Of a stretch of DNA of 64,000 nt, positions 7,783 through 15,736 are shown in pieces. The stretch is from positions 154,256-218,255 of the forward strand of contig NZ_ML769308.1 of NCBI RefSeq assembly GCF_009720385.1. The letters run 5' to 3'. A model generated the notes under the pieces. It made no database searches. It saw only the letters and a list, made by a program, of their open reading frames with translations, and was not told the origin of the DNA. Each line of letters begins with the position of its first letter. Positions within the stretch are counted from its first letter, which is position 1. This DNA is from Catellatospora vulcania (lineage in GTDB: Bacteria; Actinomycetota; Actinomycetes; Mycobacteriales; Micromonosporaceae). Made by a program: the position numbers and the translations under genes.

Positions 7783-9285
7783 TCAGCGCAGGTGCAGCAG
7801 TTGCATGGCGCGCACCGCGGCGGTCAGCGCGCGGGCGTAGCGGGCCTGCCCGGGACCGGCCGGGGGCGCGAGGTTCAGCCGCTGGTGGGCGATGGTCTGC
7901 GCGGCGGTGTACGCGAGCAGCCCGGCGGTGCCGTGGCGGCGGCCGAGCCCGGACGACTTCATGCCGCCCATGGGCGCGTCGTGCGAGGCGTACGCGGCGG
8001 CGTAGCCCTCGTTGATGTTCACGGTCCCGGCTCGCAGCCGCCGGGCCAGCGCCCGGGCCGCCCCGGTGTCCCGGCTGAACACGGCGGCGTTGAGGCCGTA
8101 CTCGGTGTCGTTGGCCAGCTCGACGGCCGCGTCGTCGCCGGGCACCGCGTACACCGCGACCACCGGCCCGAATGTCTCCTCGCGGTACACCGCCATGGCC
8201 GGGGTGACCCCGCCGAGCACGGTCGGCTCGTGGAACAGCGGGCCGAGATCGGGCCGCGCCGCGCCACCGGCCAGCACGACCGCGCCGCGCCCGGTCGCGT
8301 CCTCGACGTGGCGGCGGACCGTGGCCAGCACCCGGGGCAGGCTCAGCGAGCCCATCTGCGGGCCGTAGTCCAGGTCGGCGGACAGCCGGAGCCCGCGCAC
8401 CAGGGGCAGGAAACGGTCCAGGAACGCCTGGTGCACGCGCTCGTGCACGATGATGCGCTCGGCGGACAGGCACAGCTGCCCGGCGCTGGCGAAGCAGGCC
8501 CGTACGGCGGCATGGGCGGCCTGGTCGAGGTCGGCGTCGGCGCGCACCAGCAGGGAGTTCTTGCCGCCCAGCTCCAGTGAGCAGCCGATCAGCCGCCGCC
8601 CGGCCCCGGTCGCCACGGCCCGCCCGGCGGCCGTGGAACCCGTCAGGCACAGGTGGTCCGCGCCGTCGAGCAGCGCGTCGCCGATGTCGGCGGGCTCGCC
8701 GGTGACCTGCTGCCACACGCCGTCGGGCAGACCCGCCTCGGTCATCAGGTCCCGGGCCCAGGCCGCGGTCCGGGCGGTCTGGGTGTCGGGCTTGTGCACG
8801 ACGGCGTTCCCGGCCAGCAGCGCGGGCACGATGTCGGTGACGGCGAGCGCCAGCGGGTAGTTCCACGGCGTGATCACCCCGACCACGCCGAGCGGGTGGC
8901 GCACCTCGACCGCGTACGTGAGCAGCGGCAGCGCACCGCCGCGGCGGCGGGGCCGCAGCAGGCGCGGCGCGCGGCGGGCGTAGTAGGTGCTGACCAGCGC
9001 CGCGTCGAGCACCTCCTCGTGCGCGTGCAGCCGGGCCTTGCCGGTCTCGCGCTGGACCAGGTCGAGGATCTCGTCCTGGCGGCGCAGCAGCAGCGCGGCG
9101 AAGCGGCGCACCGGCCGGGCGCGCTCGCGCGGCGGTTGTGCCGCCCAGCCGCGCTGGGCCGCGCGGGCCCGGACGTAGGCCAGCGCGACGTCGTCGGCAG
9201 TGGACTGCCGCACGGGCGGGAGGGGCTCGCCGGTGAGCGGCGCCAGCGGGACGGCGTCGGCCCCACGGCAGTGAGGGGTGCCCAT
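7783..9285 (-). CDS. aldehyde dehydrogenase family protein (succinate-semialdehyde dehydrogenase-like)
   Basis: A 500-residue NAD(P)-dependent dehydrogenase. Visible motifs are ITPWNYPLAL, the catalytic glutamate in LELGGKNS, the nucleophile in FASAGQLCLSAER and the C-terminal EETFGPVV segment. It oxidises an aldehyde to the acid, and the gene is followed by an acyl-CoA ligase. The ATG was chosen over a longer frame because a TACCGT hexamer (9292-9297, read on the minus strand) ends 6 nt upstream and there is no Shine-Dalgarno, indicating a leaderless transcript. It diverges from the enoyl-CoA hydratase. Exact substrate uncertain. Confidence 0.92.
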   Translation of the reverse strand: MGTPHCRGADAVPLAPLTGEPLPPVRQSTADDVALAYVRARAAQRGWAAQPPRERARPVRRFAALLLRRQDEILDLVQRETGKARLHAHEEVLDAALVSTYYARRAPRLLRPRRRGGALPLLTYAVEVRHPLGVVGVITPWNYPLALAVTDIVPALLAGNAVVHKPDTQTARTAAWARDLMTEAGLPDGVWQQVTGEPADIGDALLDGADHLCLTGSTAAGRAVATGAGRRLIGCSLELGGKNSLLVRADADLDQAAHAAVRACFASAGQLCLSAERIIVHERVHQAFLDRFLPLVRGLRLSADLDYGPQMGSLSLPRVLATVRRHVEDATGRGAVVLAGGAARPDLGPLFHEPTVLGGVTPAMAVYREETFGPVVAVYAVPGDDAAVELANDTEYGLNAAVFSRDTGAARALARRLRAGTVNINEGYAAAYASHDAPMGGMKSSGLGRRHGTAGLLAYTAAQTIAHQRLNLAPPAGPGQARYARALTAAVRAMQLLHLR

Positions 9286-9325
9286 GCGTGCACGGTAGCC
9301 CTTCGCGCCGCAAACGCAAGAGGGT

Positions 9326-9371
9326 CGTTGCATCAACGCAGGTCAGCGCAAGATAAATCAAGCGCGCTTGA
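9326..9371. promoter_or_regulatory. two palindromes in the aldehyde dehydrogenase / enoyl-CoA hydratase divergent region
   Basis: CGTTG-CAT-CAACG at 9326-9338 and the perfect 14-bp palindrome TCAAGCGCGCTTGA at 9358-9371, the latter with AT-rich flanks. They lie between divergent genes of lipid or aldehyde metabolism, so they are candidate operators for a fatty-acid-responsive TetR/FadR-like repressor. The regulator is not in the window. Confidence 0.65.
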
Positions 9372-9403
9372 CTTTTATTGCCCGGCTGATGAGGGTGGGT
9401 GCC

Positions 9404-10159
9404 GTGCCGAACCTCGTGACCTCGACCGTGGAGCGCGGCGTCGCGACGCTGACGCTCGACTCCCCGCACAACCGCAACGCCCTGTCCGCGGCGCTCGTCG
9501 CGCAGCTCGGCGACGCGCTGACCGCCGCGGCGGCCGACCCCGGCGTACGCGCCGTGGTGCTCACCCACACCGGCAAGGTCTTCTGCGCCGGCGCGGACCT
9601 GACCGAGGCCGCCGGTGGCGGGATCGCCGAGGGCGCCGCCCGCCTGCTGGCCCTGCTGCGAAGCATCGTCGAGCTGCCGAAACCGGTGGTGGCGCGAGTG
9701 GACGGGCAGGTGCGCGCGGGCGGGCTCGGCCTGCTCGGCGCGTGCGACATCGCGCTGGCCGGGCCCGCGTCCGGGTTCGCGTTCACCGAGGCCAGGCTGG
9801 GTGTCGCGCCCGCGGTGATCTCGCTGACCACGCTCACCCGGATGCCCGAGCGCGCCGCCGCCCGCTACTACCTGACCGGCGAGGTGTTCGACGCCCCGGC
9901 CGCCGTCGCCTGCGGGCTGGTCACCCTGGCCGCCGACGATGTGGACGCGCTGCTGGCCGAGGTGCTGGCCGGGCTGCGCGCCGCCTCGCCGCAGGGCCTG
10001 GCCGCGTCCAAGCTGCTGACCACGGCGGCGGTGCGGCGCGCCTTGGACGAGCAGGGAGAACGCCTGGCCGAGGAGTCGGCGCGGCTGTTCGCCACCGACG
10101 AGGCGGTCGAGGGCATGACGGCGTTCCTCCAGCGGCGCAAGCCGTCCTGGGCGGCGTGA
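9404..10159 (+). CDS. enoyl-CoA hydratase/isomerase (crotonase family)
   Basis: A 251-residue crotonase-fold protein beginning VPNLVTSTVERGVATLTLDSP. VFCAGADL contributes to the oxyanion hole and the CoA-binding loop; the second oxyanion glycine lies in RAGGLGLLGACD. It should hydrate or isomerise trans-enoyl-CoAs in beta-oxidation. I selected the GTG at 9404 because GAGGG sits 8 nt upstream and this matches the family's usual start; an ATG at 9389 is the alternative. The TTG at 9368 would begin inside the operator palindrome and is unlikely. It probably works with the divergent dehydrogenase and ligase. Confidence 0.9.
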   Translation: MPNLVTSTVERGVATLTLDSPHNRNALSAALVAQLGDALTAAAADPGVRAVVLTHTGKVFCAGADLTEAAGGGIAEGAARLLALLRSIVELPKPVVARVDGQVRAGGLGLLGACDIALAGPASGFAFTEARLGVAPAVISLTTLTRMPERAAARYYLTGEVFDAPAAVACGLVTLAADDVDALLAEVLAGLRAASPQGLAASKLLTTAAVRRALDEQGERLAEESARLFATDEAVEGMTAFLQRRKPSWAA

Positions 10160-10163
10160 CCTG

Positions 10164-10175
10164 CATATCGATATG
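10164..10175. promoter_or_regulatory. 12-bp palindrome CATATCGATATG
   Basis: A perfect palindrome in a short AT-rich stretch between the enoyl-CoA hydratase and the secreted hydrolase. The octamer ATATCGAT also occurs at 37347-37354 and, reversed, at 60527-60534, each time near gene starts. Candidate operator or promoter element. Confidence 0.45.
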
Positions 10176-10205
10176 TTGGCATAAATCATTTCTTGTCTCG
10201 TGTGG

Positions 10206-10219
10206 GGAAACGGTGTTCC
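10206..10219. promoter_or_regulatory. degenerate GAAAC-type site upstream of the secreted hydrolase
   Basis: GGAAACGGTGTTCC differs by a single missing T from the reverse complement of the core of the 2446-2468 operator (GGAAACGGTGTTTCC). It lies about 36 nt upstream of the hydrolase ATG. The one-base deletion breaks the half-site spacing, so binding is uncertain. Confidence 0.35.
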
Positions 10220-10255
10220 ACTGTGCGAACCATTCCCTCTACGAGAGGAACAGCG

Positions 10256-11152
10256 ATGTTGAGACGAGCGATCCTCGTGCTGGCACTGATCACCGCCGGG
10301 GTGGCGGGCTTCGGCTCGCCCGCCGCGGCCGACAGCTCCACCCCGGGCGCGTACGCCGTGGGTTATGTCGACGCCTCGGTCAGCGCCTCCGGCCGCTCCT
10401 TCAGCGCCCGGATCTACTACCCGGCGGCCGCCGCGGGGCAGAACGCGGCCGTGGCCGCCGGACGCTTCCCGGCCATCGCGTTCGGGCACGGCTTCCTGCA
10501 GAGCGTCAGCAAGTACTACAGCACCATGCAGCACCTGGCCTCGTGGGGCTTCGTGGTGGCCGCGCCGACCTCGCAGGGCAGCCTGTTCCCCAGCCACAGC
10601 GCCTTCGCCGACGACCTCAACGCGCAGCTGACCTGGCTGGTCGCGCAGGACACCACGGCGGGCTCACGGTTCAACGCGCACATCACCACCACCAGGCTGG
10701 GCCTGTCCGGCCACTCCATGGGCGCGGGCGCGAGCGTGCTGGCCGCCTCCCGCAACCCCGCGGTCACCACGGTGGCCAACCTCGCGGCCGCGGAGACCAA
10801 CCCGTCGGCGGCCACCGCCGCGGCCTCGGTGCGCGTGCCGATGATGCTGGTCGCCGGGGAGAAGGACGGCACCGCGCCGATCGCGAGCCACCAGCGCCCG
10901 ATCTACCAGGCCAAGCCCGCGCCCAAGCAGTTGCGCACCATCGTCGGCGGCTTCCACTGCGGCTTCATCGACTCGTCGTCGGCCTTCTGTGACAGCGGCA
11001 CCATCACCCGCGCCGTCCAGCTGCAGATCACGCGGCGGGTGCTGACCGACTGGTTCCGCTACTACCTGGCGGGGGACACCACGGCATACAACGCCGTCTG
11101 GGGCTCCGGCGCGACGAGCGACCCACAGGTCGTCTTCGAGGGCGTCGCCTAG
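10256..11152 (+). CDS. secreted alpha/beta hydrolase (dienelactone hydrolase / polyester-hydrolase-like)
   Basis: A 298-residue exported enzyme with a Sec signal peptide (MLRRAILVLALITAGVAGFG... cleaved after SPAAA). The nucleophile elbow is GHSMGAG, the acid is probably Asp in AGEKDGTAP and the histidine lies in VGGFHCGF. Two cysteines (FHCGF and AFCDSG) flank the active site and may form a disulfide. This architecture matches the secreted cutinase/PET-hydrolase-like and chlorophyllase-like group, which act on ester polymers or lipids. GAGAGGAA precedes the ATG. A monocistronic gene followed by a hairpin; a weak GAAAC-type site precedes it. Confidence 0.87.
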   Translation: MLRRAILVLALITAGVAGFGSPAAADSSTPGAYAVGYVDASVSASGRSFSARIYYPAAAAGQNAAVAAGRFPAIAFGHGFLQSVSKYYSTMQHLASWGFVVAAPTSQGSLFPSHSAFADDLNAQLTWLVAQDTTAGSRFNAHITTTRLGLSGHSMGAGASVLAASRNPAVTTVANLAAAETNPSAATAAASVRVPMMLVAGEKDGTAPIASHQRPIYQAKPAPKQLRTIVGGFHCGFIDSSSAFCDSGTITRAVQLQITRRVLTDWFRYYLAGDTTAYNAVWGSGATSDPQVVFEGVA

Positions 11153-11160
11153 GTGGGCAC

Positions 11161-11206
11161 GGGGGTGCCGGGTGCGGCCGCCGATCGCGGACCGCACCCG
11201 GCATCC
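11161..11206. terminator. hairpin terminator after the secreted hydrolase
   Basis: A 16-bp stem, GGGGTGCCGGGTGCGG pairing with CCGCACCCGGCATCCC with one G-T wobble, around a 14-nt loop. It sits 9 nt past the hydrolase stop, between convergent genes. Confidence 0.75.
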
Positions 11207-11281
11207 CGCCGTCCGGCCACGTGGGGCGCGTTACGGGCAGTCGCGCCGGGCAGCGCCGGGCGGATGCTGCCGGGGTCGGCG

Positions 11282-12538
11282 TCAGACCAGGCCCGCCGCG
11301 TAGACCCGGGCCCCCAGGTCGGCCAGCACCGCGTTCGCTGCGCGCCGGCCGGAGACCAGGGCGCCCTGGATGGAGCTGGTGTCGCGGTGGTCGCCGCAGA
11401 CGTAGCGCCCCAGGCCGTGGCGCACCGGGCGGCGCATCCGGTGCGGGGCGGGCATCGCGGGCAGCGCGTGCGGGATGCGGTACGCGTCCAGCAGCTGCCA
11501 GCCGTCGGTCGGCACCTCGTACAGCACGGACAGCCGGGACCGGATCGCCCGTTCCAGCTCGTCGATCGGCGTGGTCGTGTCCAGGGTGGACGTCGCGATC
11601 AGCGCCCGGCCGTCGGTGGCGTACCCGGCGGCCGCCGCCGTCATCACGACGGTGTTGGTCACCAGGCCGCCGCTGCCGGGGTCCACGGTCAGCATCGGCT
11701 GCGCGGACGGGGCACCGAAACAGGCGTGGTAGAACGTGGTCACCCCGTGCCAGGCGGGCGCGCGCAGGCCGGGCAGCAGCGCCGCAGCGGTCGCGCCGTC
11801 CGTCGCCACCACGACGGCCCGCGCCGTGATCTCCTCGTCGCCGTGCACCGCGACACCGTGCGGGGTCAGCGCGTCGACCCGCGCGCCGGTGCGGATCGTC
11901 CCGGCGGGCAGGCGTGCCGCGAGCAGCCGGGGCAGCGCCTGCATGCCCTGGGCGGGCACCGCCGCCCCGCCGCGCAGGAACATGCGCCACATGAGATGGA
12001 AGAAACGGCCCGAGGTGTCGAGCCGGTCCTCCAGGAACACCCCGGCCAGGAACGGCCGCAGCACCCGGTCCACGGTCGCCGGCGACAGGTCGGCCGCCTT
12101 CAGCTCGTCGAGGGTGGACAGGTCGGGCTGGCGCAGCACCGCCGCGGTCGAGCCGAGCGTGTCCCGGGCCGCCAGCTCCACCAGCGTCAGCCCGTCGGCG
12201 GGCGGCACCAGCCCGGCGGCCAGTGCGAGCGCCGCGGTCGGGCCGGGGCGCAGCTGGTGGGTGCGCCCGCCCCAGTGCACCGCGAGCCCGCGGGTGAACG
12301 GCCGCAGGTGCAGGTCGGCCAGGTCGCACTCGTCCAGCAGCGCCGGGTAGGCCGGGCACAGCGTCTGGAAGCCGCGGTCCAGCAGGAAGCCGTCGACGGC
12401 GTCCGTGCGCACCCGCCCGCCGATGTCGTCGGACGCCTCCAGCACGGTCACCCGCAGCCCCGCCTCGGTGATCCGCCGGGCGGCGACCAGACCGGCCAGG
12501 CCCGCGCCGACGACGGCCACGTCGCAGTGTTCCGCCAT
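11282..12538 (-). CDS. FAD-dependent NAD(P)/amine-oxidoreductase (protoporphyrinogen oxidase / phytoene desaturase-like)
   Basis: A 418-residue flavoprotein. The N-terminal Rossmann dinucleotide fold reads CDVAVVGAGLAGLVAAR, followed by VLEASDDIGGRVRTD, which is typical of the flavin amine oxidase superfamily. The C-terminal FAD segment contains YVCGDHRDTSSIQGALVSG. The substrate is unknown; relatives oxidise amines, carotenoids or porphyrins. Its ATG follows a TAGCCT box (12545-12550, minus strand) by 6 nt with GAGGA in the gap, so either a leaderless or a short-leader start. It diverges from the MFS gene across a promoter module shared with the 3.4-kb catabolic cluster. Confidence 0.85.
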   Translation of the reverse strand: MAEHCDVAVVGAGLAGLVAARRITEAGLRVTVLEASDDIGGRVRTDAVDGFLLDRGFQTLCPAYPALLDECDLADLHLRPFTRGLAVHWGGRTHQLRPGPTAALALAAGLVPPADGLTLVELAARDTLGSTAAVLRQPDLSTLDELKAADLSPATVDRVLRPFLAGVFLEDRLDTSGRFFHLMWRMFLRGGAAVPAQGMQALPRLLAARLPAGTIRTGARVDALTPHGVAVHGDEEITARAVVVATDGATAAALLPGLRAPAWHGVTTFYHACFGAPSAQPMLTVDPGSGGLVTNTVVMTAAAAGYATDGRALIATSTLDTTTPIDELERAIRSRLSVLYEVPTDGWQLLDAYRIPHALPAMPAPHRMRRPVRHGLGRYVCGDHRDTSSIQGALVSGRRAANAVLADLGARVYAAGLV

Positions 12539-12607
12539 GTCCTCAGGCTAGGCCGCCGCACCTGCGGCGCAGCGGGTTTCGCCGGAGTGCGTCGATCGGC
12601 GGCACAC

Positions 12608-12647
12608 GGTTCCTCTAGCGAAACACTGTTTCCCGTACATAGGATGC
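12608..12647. promoter_or_regulatory. second copy of the GAAAC-N3-GTTTC divergent promoter module
   Basis: Starts with the same 19 bases as the 3381 module (CGGTTCCTCTAGCGAAACA), has the operator core GAAACACTGTTTC at 12620-12632 and ends CATAGGATG after the same 4-nt spacing. It separates the FAD oxidoreductase from the MFS transporter. The conservation includes non-palindromic flanks, so this is a duplicated promoter rather than only a binding site. Confidence 0.75.
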
Positions 12648-12693
12648 TCGGCACCGGGCCGGACCGCCCGGCCGAGCCCTGGAGGTTAGGCGC

Positions 12694-14142
12694 ATGGCCG
12701 TCCCCGCTGTCGATGAGCAGGTCCGCGAGATCGCCGCGTATCCGGGACGGCCGCCGGTGCGGGTGACCCGCGGCCGCGCCGCCCCGTTCGGCTGGTGGCC
12801 CGCGGTCTGCATCGCGCTGGTCGCGCTGATCGACCGGATCGAGTACAACCTGCTGGCCGGGGCGCTGCCGGCGATCCAGCGCGAGTTCGGGTTCGACGAC
12901 GGCGCGGCGGGCGCCATCGCCACCGCCGGGGCGATCGCCGCGGTGCTCCTGCTGCTGCCCGCCGGGCGGCTGGCCGACACGGGGCGGCGCACCTGGACCG
13001 TCGCCGCCGTGGTGGCGGTGTGGGCGGTGCTCACCCTCGGCACCGGCCTGGCGGGCTCCTACGCCATGCTCTTCGGGGTGCGGGTGCTGCTCGGGGCGGC
13101 CGGGCAGCTCTACAACCCGCCGTCGTCCAGCCTGCTCGGCGACCTCTACCCCGGACCCAGCCGGGCGCGCGCGTACGGCCTCGAACGCGCCGCCTACTTC
13201 GCGGGCCTGCCGATCGGCGTCATCGCGGGCGGTGCGCTGGCCAAGGCGTACGACTGGCGTACCGGCTTCTTCCTCGTCGCGATCCCCGGCGCGGTCATCG
13301 CGGTGCTCATGCTCACCGTGCGCGAGCCGGTCCGCGGCGTCGGCGACCGCCTCAGCTCCTGGTACGCCGACCCCGCCACGGCGACGGCTGCCGGGTCGTT
13401 GCCCGCGGGCGGCGCGGAACCCGCAGCGGGCGGCGGCGCGGTGGACGCGGCCGCACCGGCGGCCCTGCCCGGCACGGGTTCGGCGGGTTTGTCGGGACTG
13501 GTCGCGCAGGTGCGCGAGCTGTGGGCCATCCGCACGCTGCGGTCCGTGGTGAGCGGGCTGAGCATCCTGTTCTTCGGGCTGGGCGGCCTGTTCTTCTGGA
13601 TGCCTTCGTTCTACCAGCGCGAATTCGGCCTCGACGAGGCCGCCGCGGCCGCGGTGGGCGGCGGCGCGGGCCTGGTCGGCATCCTCGCCGGGATCGGCCT
13701 GGGCAGCTGGCTCGGCGACCGCGGGCACGGCCGCCGTCCCGGCTGGCGGGTGCTGCTGGGCGGCTGGTCGCTGCTGTTCGGCACGGTCGCGCTGGCCGGA
13801 GCGGTGGCGATCGGCCCGTTCGTGCCGCAGGTGGTCTGCTTCGGACTCGCCAACGTCGGCTTCGCCGGGGCGATCGCGAACCTGACCGCCGCCAACGCCG
13901 ACGTGGTCGCCGCGTCGCGGCGCGGACTGGGCTTCGCGGTGCTCCAGTCGGTGATCACCCTGGGCGGCGCGCTCGGGCCCTGGCTCATCGGCGAGGCCTC
14001 CGACGCGACCGGTTCGCTGCGCCTGGCGTACGCCGTGGTCATCGCGCCGCTGGTGGTCGGCAGCCTGATCGTGCTCCGAGCCTGGCGCAGCTACGACGCG
14101 GACGCCGCAGCCGCCCTGTCCGCCGGCGACACGGCCCCGTGA
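12694..14142 (+). CDS. MFS transporter (spinster/organic-acid type)
   Basis: A 482-residue integral membrane protein with about 12 hydrophobic segments. Helix 1 contains the membrane-embedded acidic pair LIDRIEYNLLAGALPAI, and the loop after helix 2 has the MFS motif GRLADTGRRTW. A long Gly/Ala-rich cytoplasmic loop (about residues 225-270) separates the two six-helix halves. Family members import or export organic acids or lipids. GGAGG precedes the ATG, and the promoter carries the regulon operator, so it may import the acid handled by the 0.9-5.2 kb enzymes. A family-C repeat begins within its stop codon. Confidence 0.88.
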   Translation: MAVPAVDEQVREIAAYPGRPPVRVTRGRAAPFGWWPAVCIALVALIDRIEYNLLAGALPAIQREFGFDDGAAGAIATAGAIAAVLLLLPAGRLADTGRRTWTVAAVVAVWAVLTLGTGLAGSYAMLFGVRVLLGAAGQLYNPPSSSLLGDLYPGPSRARAYGLERAAYFAGLPIGVIAGGALAKAYDWRTGFFLVAIPGAVIAVLMLTVREPVRGVGDRLSSWYADPATATAAGSLPAGGAEPAAGGGAVDAAAPAALPGTGSAGLSGLVAQVRELWAIRTLRSVVSGLSILFFGLGGLFFWMPSFYQREFGLDEAAAAAVGGGAGLVGILAGIGLGSWLGDRGHGRRPGWRVLLGGWSLLFGTVALAGAVAIGPFVPQVVCFGLANVGFAGAIANLTAANADVVAASRRGLGFAVLQSVITLGGALGPWLIGEASDATGSLRLAYAVVIAPLVVGSLIVLRAWRSYDADAAAALSAGDTAP

Positions 14143-14215
14143 TCGTCCGAGTTGCCAGGCAACCGGGCGGATGAGGTCGCAAGATACGCACACCTGCCGG
14201 GCAAGTCGGGCGATC
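14141..14215. repeat. dispersed inverted repeat family C, copy C1
   Basis: About 75 bp with imperfect terminal inverted repeats (GATCGTCCGAGTTGCC at the left, GGCAAGTCGGGCGATC at the right) and the conserved block CAAGATACGCACACCTGCC beginning at 14180. The block at 14180-14209 matches the reverse complement of 49859-49888 at 29 of 30 bases. It starts inside the stop codon of the MFS gene, as a REP- or MITE-like 3'-end hairpin would. Confidence 0.8.
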
Positions 14216-14320
14216 AAGGCCCGGGGACCCTGGTGAGATCCCTAGGGCCGGGGTGGCGGGAGTGTCGGTGACCTTGCAGAACGCCGGGTCAGAGGCGGTA
14301 CCGCTGACAGCATCCGGGCC

Positions 14321-15685
14321 ATGAGACCCCCAACCCACACCATCGCCCGGAGGCTGCTCGGCGCGGCGGGCGCGCTGACGCTCGCCGCCGTCACCCTGTC
14401 CGCGCCCGCGGCCGCGGCGGAGGAACCACCGCGCCGCCCGTACCAGCAGGTCAAGATCTGTGATCTGAGCATGTGCTACATCGCCTGGCGGGTCATCGAC
14501 TCCGACGGCGACGGCTACTGCGACGCCGACGAGCTGGTCGCCCGCACGGACCCGTTCGACCGCAACAGTTTCCCGTCCCCGCAACTGCTCGCCGAGCTGG
14601 CCGTCGGCCGGTCGCTGCCGTCGTTCGAGTACGGCCAGGGCGTGTTCGTGCTGCTGCCGCTGGAGACGATCAAGCTCCGGGAGCAGGTCGACCGCGGCTG
14701 GACGGAGTCGTTCCCGCTGCCGACCCGCAAGGACTCGCTGGCGCGGATGGGCGTCGACGCCAAGCTGCTGGACGCGTTCGGCCTCGACCCGAACAGCGAC
14801 GGCCTGACCCTGGGCCTCGACCTACCCGGCTCGGGCGGCAGCGGGCTGCCCGCCGGGATCAAGCTGGGCAGCCTCGACATCTCGCTGATCAGCGCGGGCG
14901 GCGGCGCGTCGTTCGCCGCCAACCGGGGCGGCGTCAAGAACAACACCCGCGACGACGACGGCTTCGGCGACGTCACCGAGTACTACGACGGCTCGACCGC
15001 GCACACCAGGGTCGACAAGGACACCGGCACCACCGACATCGCGTACACCAACCCGGACGGCTCCAACGGCCCGGTGGTGACCATCGAGCGGGACTTCGGC
15101 TACGACGGCGACACCCGGGTGGAGACGGAGACCACGACCGTCACCGGCGCGGACGGCAGGGTCGAGTCGGTCTCGACCACGGTCACCCGCACCGAGCCGG
15201 ACGGGAGCAGGGAAAGCCAGACCGACAAGACGACCTACAAGCGGGACGAGGACGGCGAGGTCACCGGCACCGTGGTCACCCACTCCGAGTCGTCGACCCC
15301 GGCGGGCGGCACCACCACGAGCGGGCATACCACCAGCCGGTGCGACGAGAACGGCCAGAACTGCACGCAGGTGGGCTCGTCGGGCGGCTACTTCGACGAG
15401 AGCCAGGCACCGGTCGCCGTCACCGAGGAGATGATCCAGGGCGTGCTCAAGGTGCGCGGCGCGGCCATCAACGTGGTCCAGGGCTGGACGCCGCCGGGCG
15501 ACGGCAACCCGGAGGCCCCGGACCCGAGCGTGATCGTCAACATCGACCCGGACTACGTCGGTGAGTACGTCCTGGTCGAGCCGAAGCTGACCACGCACGC
15601 CCAGCCGAGGTACGCCAACGACCTGCCCCACCCGATGGACGGGGCTCCGTTCCCGCCGACCGGCGGCTGCGGCGGACTCTGCTGA
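14321..15685 (+). CDS. secreted protein with calcium-binding (thrombospondin type 3-like) loops
   Basis: A 454-residue exported protein. The signal peptide ends around SAPAAAAEE. Aspartate-rich loops occur near residue 65 (DSDGDGYCDADE), near 150 (DPNSDGLTLG) and near 210 (RDDDGFGDVTEYYDG), the pattern of thrombospondin type 3 or EF-hand-like calcium loops. Residues 215-340 are Thr/Glu/Asp-rich with degenerate repeats (DGRVESVSTTVTR, DEDGEVTGTVVTH) resembling RHS/YD-type beta strands. The C-terminus has a Cys pair. I do not recognise a family; a calcium-stabilised envelope or extracellular structural protein is an inference. CAGCAT lies 7 nt before the ATG and no clear ribosome site is present. 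Confidence 0.75.
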   Translation: MRPPTHTIARRLLGAAGALTLAAVTLSAPAAAAEEPPRRPYQQVKICDLSMCYIAWRVIDSDGDGYCDADELVARTDPFDRNSFPSPQLLAELAVGRSLPSFEYGQGVFVLLPLETIKLREQVDRGWTESFPLPTRKDSLARMGVDAKLLDAFGLDPNSDGLTLGLDLPGSGGSGLPAGIKLGSLDISLISAGGGASFAANRGGVKNNTRDDDGFGDVTEYYDGSTAHTRVDKDTGTTDIAYTNPDGSNGPVVTIERDFGYDGDTRVETETTTVTGADGRVESVSTTVTRTEPDGSRESQTDKTTYKRDEDGEVTGTVVTHSESSTPAGGTTTSGHTTSRCDENGQNCTQVGSSGGYFDESQAPVAVTEEMIQGVLKVRGAAINVVQGWTPPGDGNPEAPDPSVIVNIDPDYVGEYVLVEPKLTTHAQPRYANDLPHPMDGAPFPPTGGCGGLC

Positions 15686-15692
15686 ACCTGGC

Positions 15693-15735
15693 GCCGCCGG
15701 GCCCGGCCCTCTCTTCCCCGGTCGGGTCCGGCGGT
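15693..15735. terminator. bidirectional hairpin between convergent genes
   Basis: GCCGCCGGGCCCGGCC pairs with GGTCGGGTCCGGCGGT, using G-T wobbles, around an 11-nt loop. It begins just after the secreted-protein stop and ends against the stop of the RecQ-like gene. Confidence 0.65.
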
Positions 15736-15736
15736 G

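Noticed and set aside
9368-9403. TTG start for the enoyl-CoA hydratase
   Set aside because: It lies within the TCAAGCGCGCTTGA palindrome; a GTG at 9404 with GAGGG upstream fits the family N-terminus.
5981-10597. A 1538-codon open frame on the minus strand
   Set aside because: Only the first part in genome order (from 7762 down) is a real acyl-CoA ligase. The upstream extension is Arg/Pro-rich shadow of the aldehyde dehydrogenase, hydratase and hydrolase genes.
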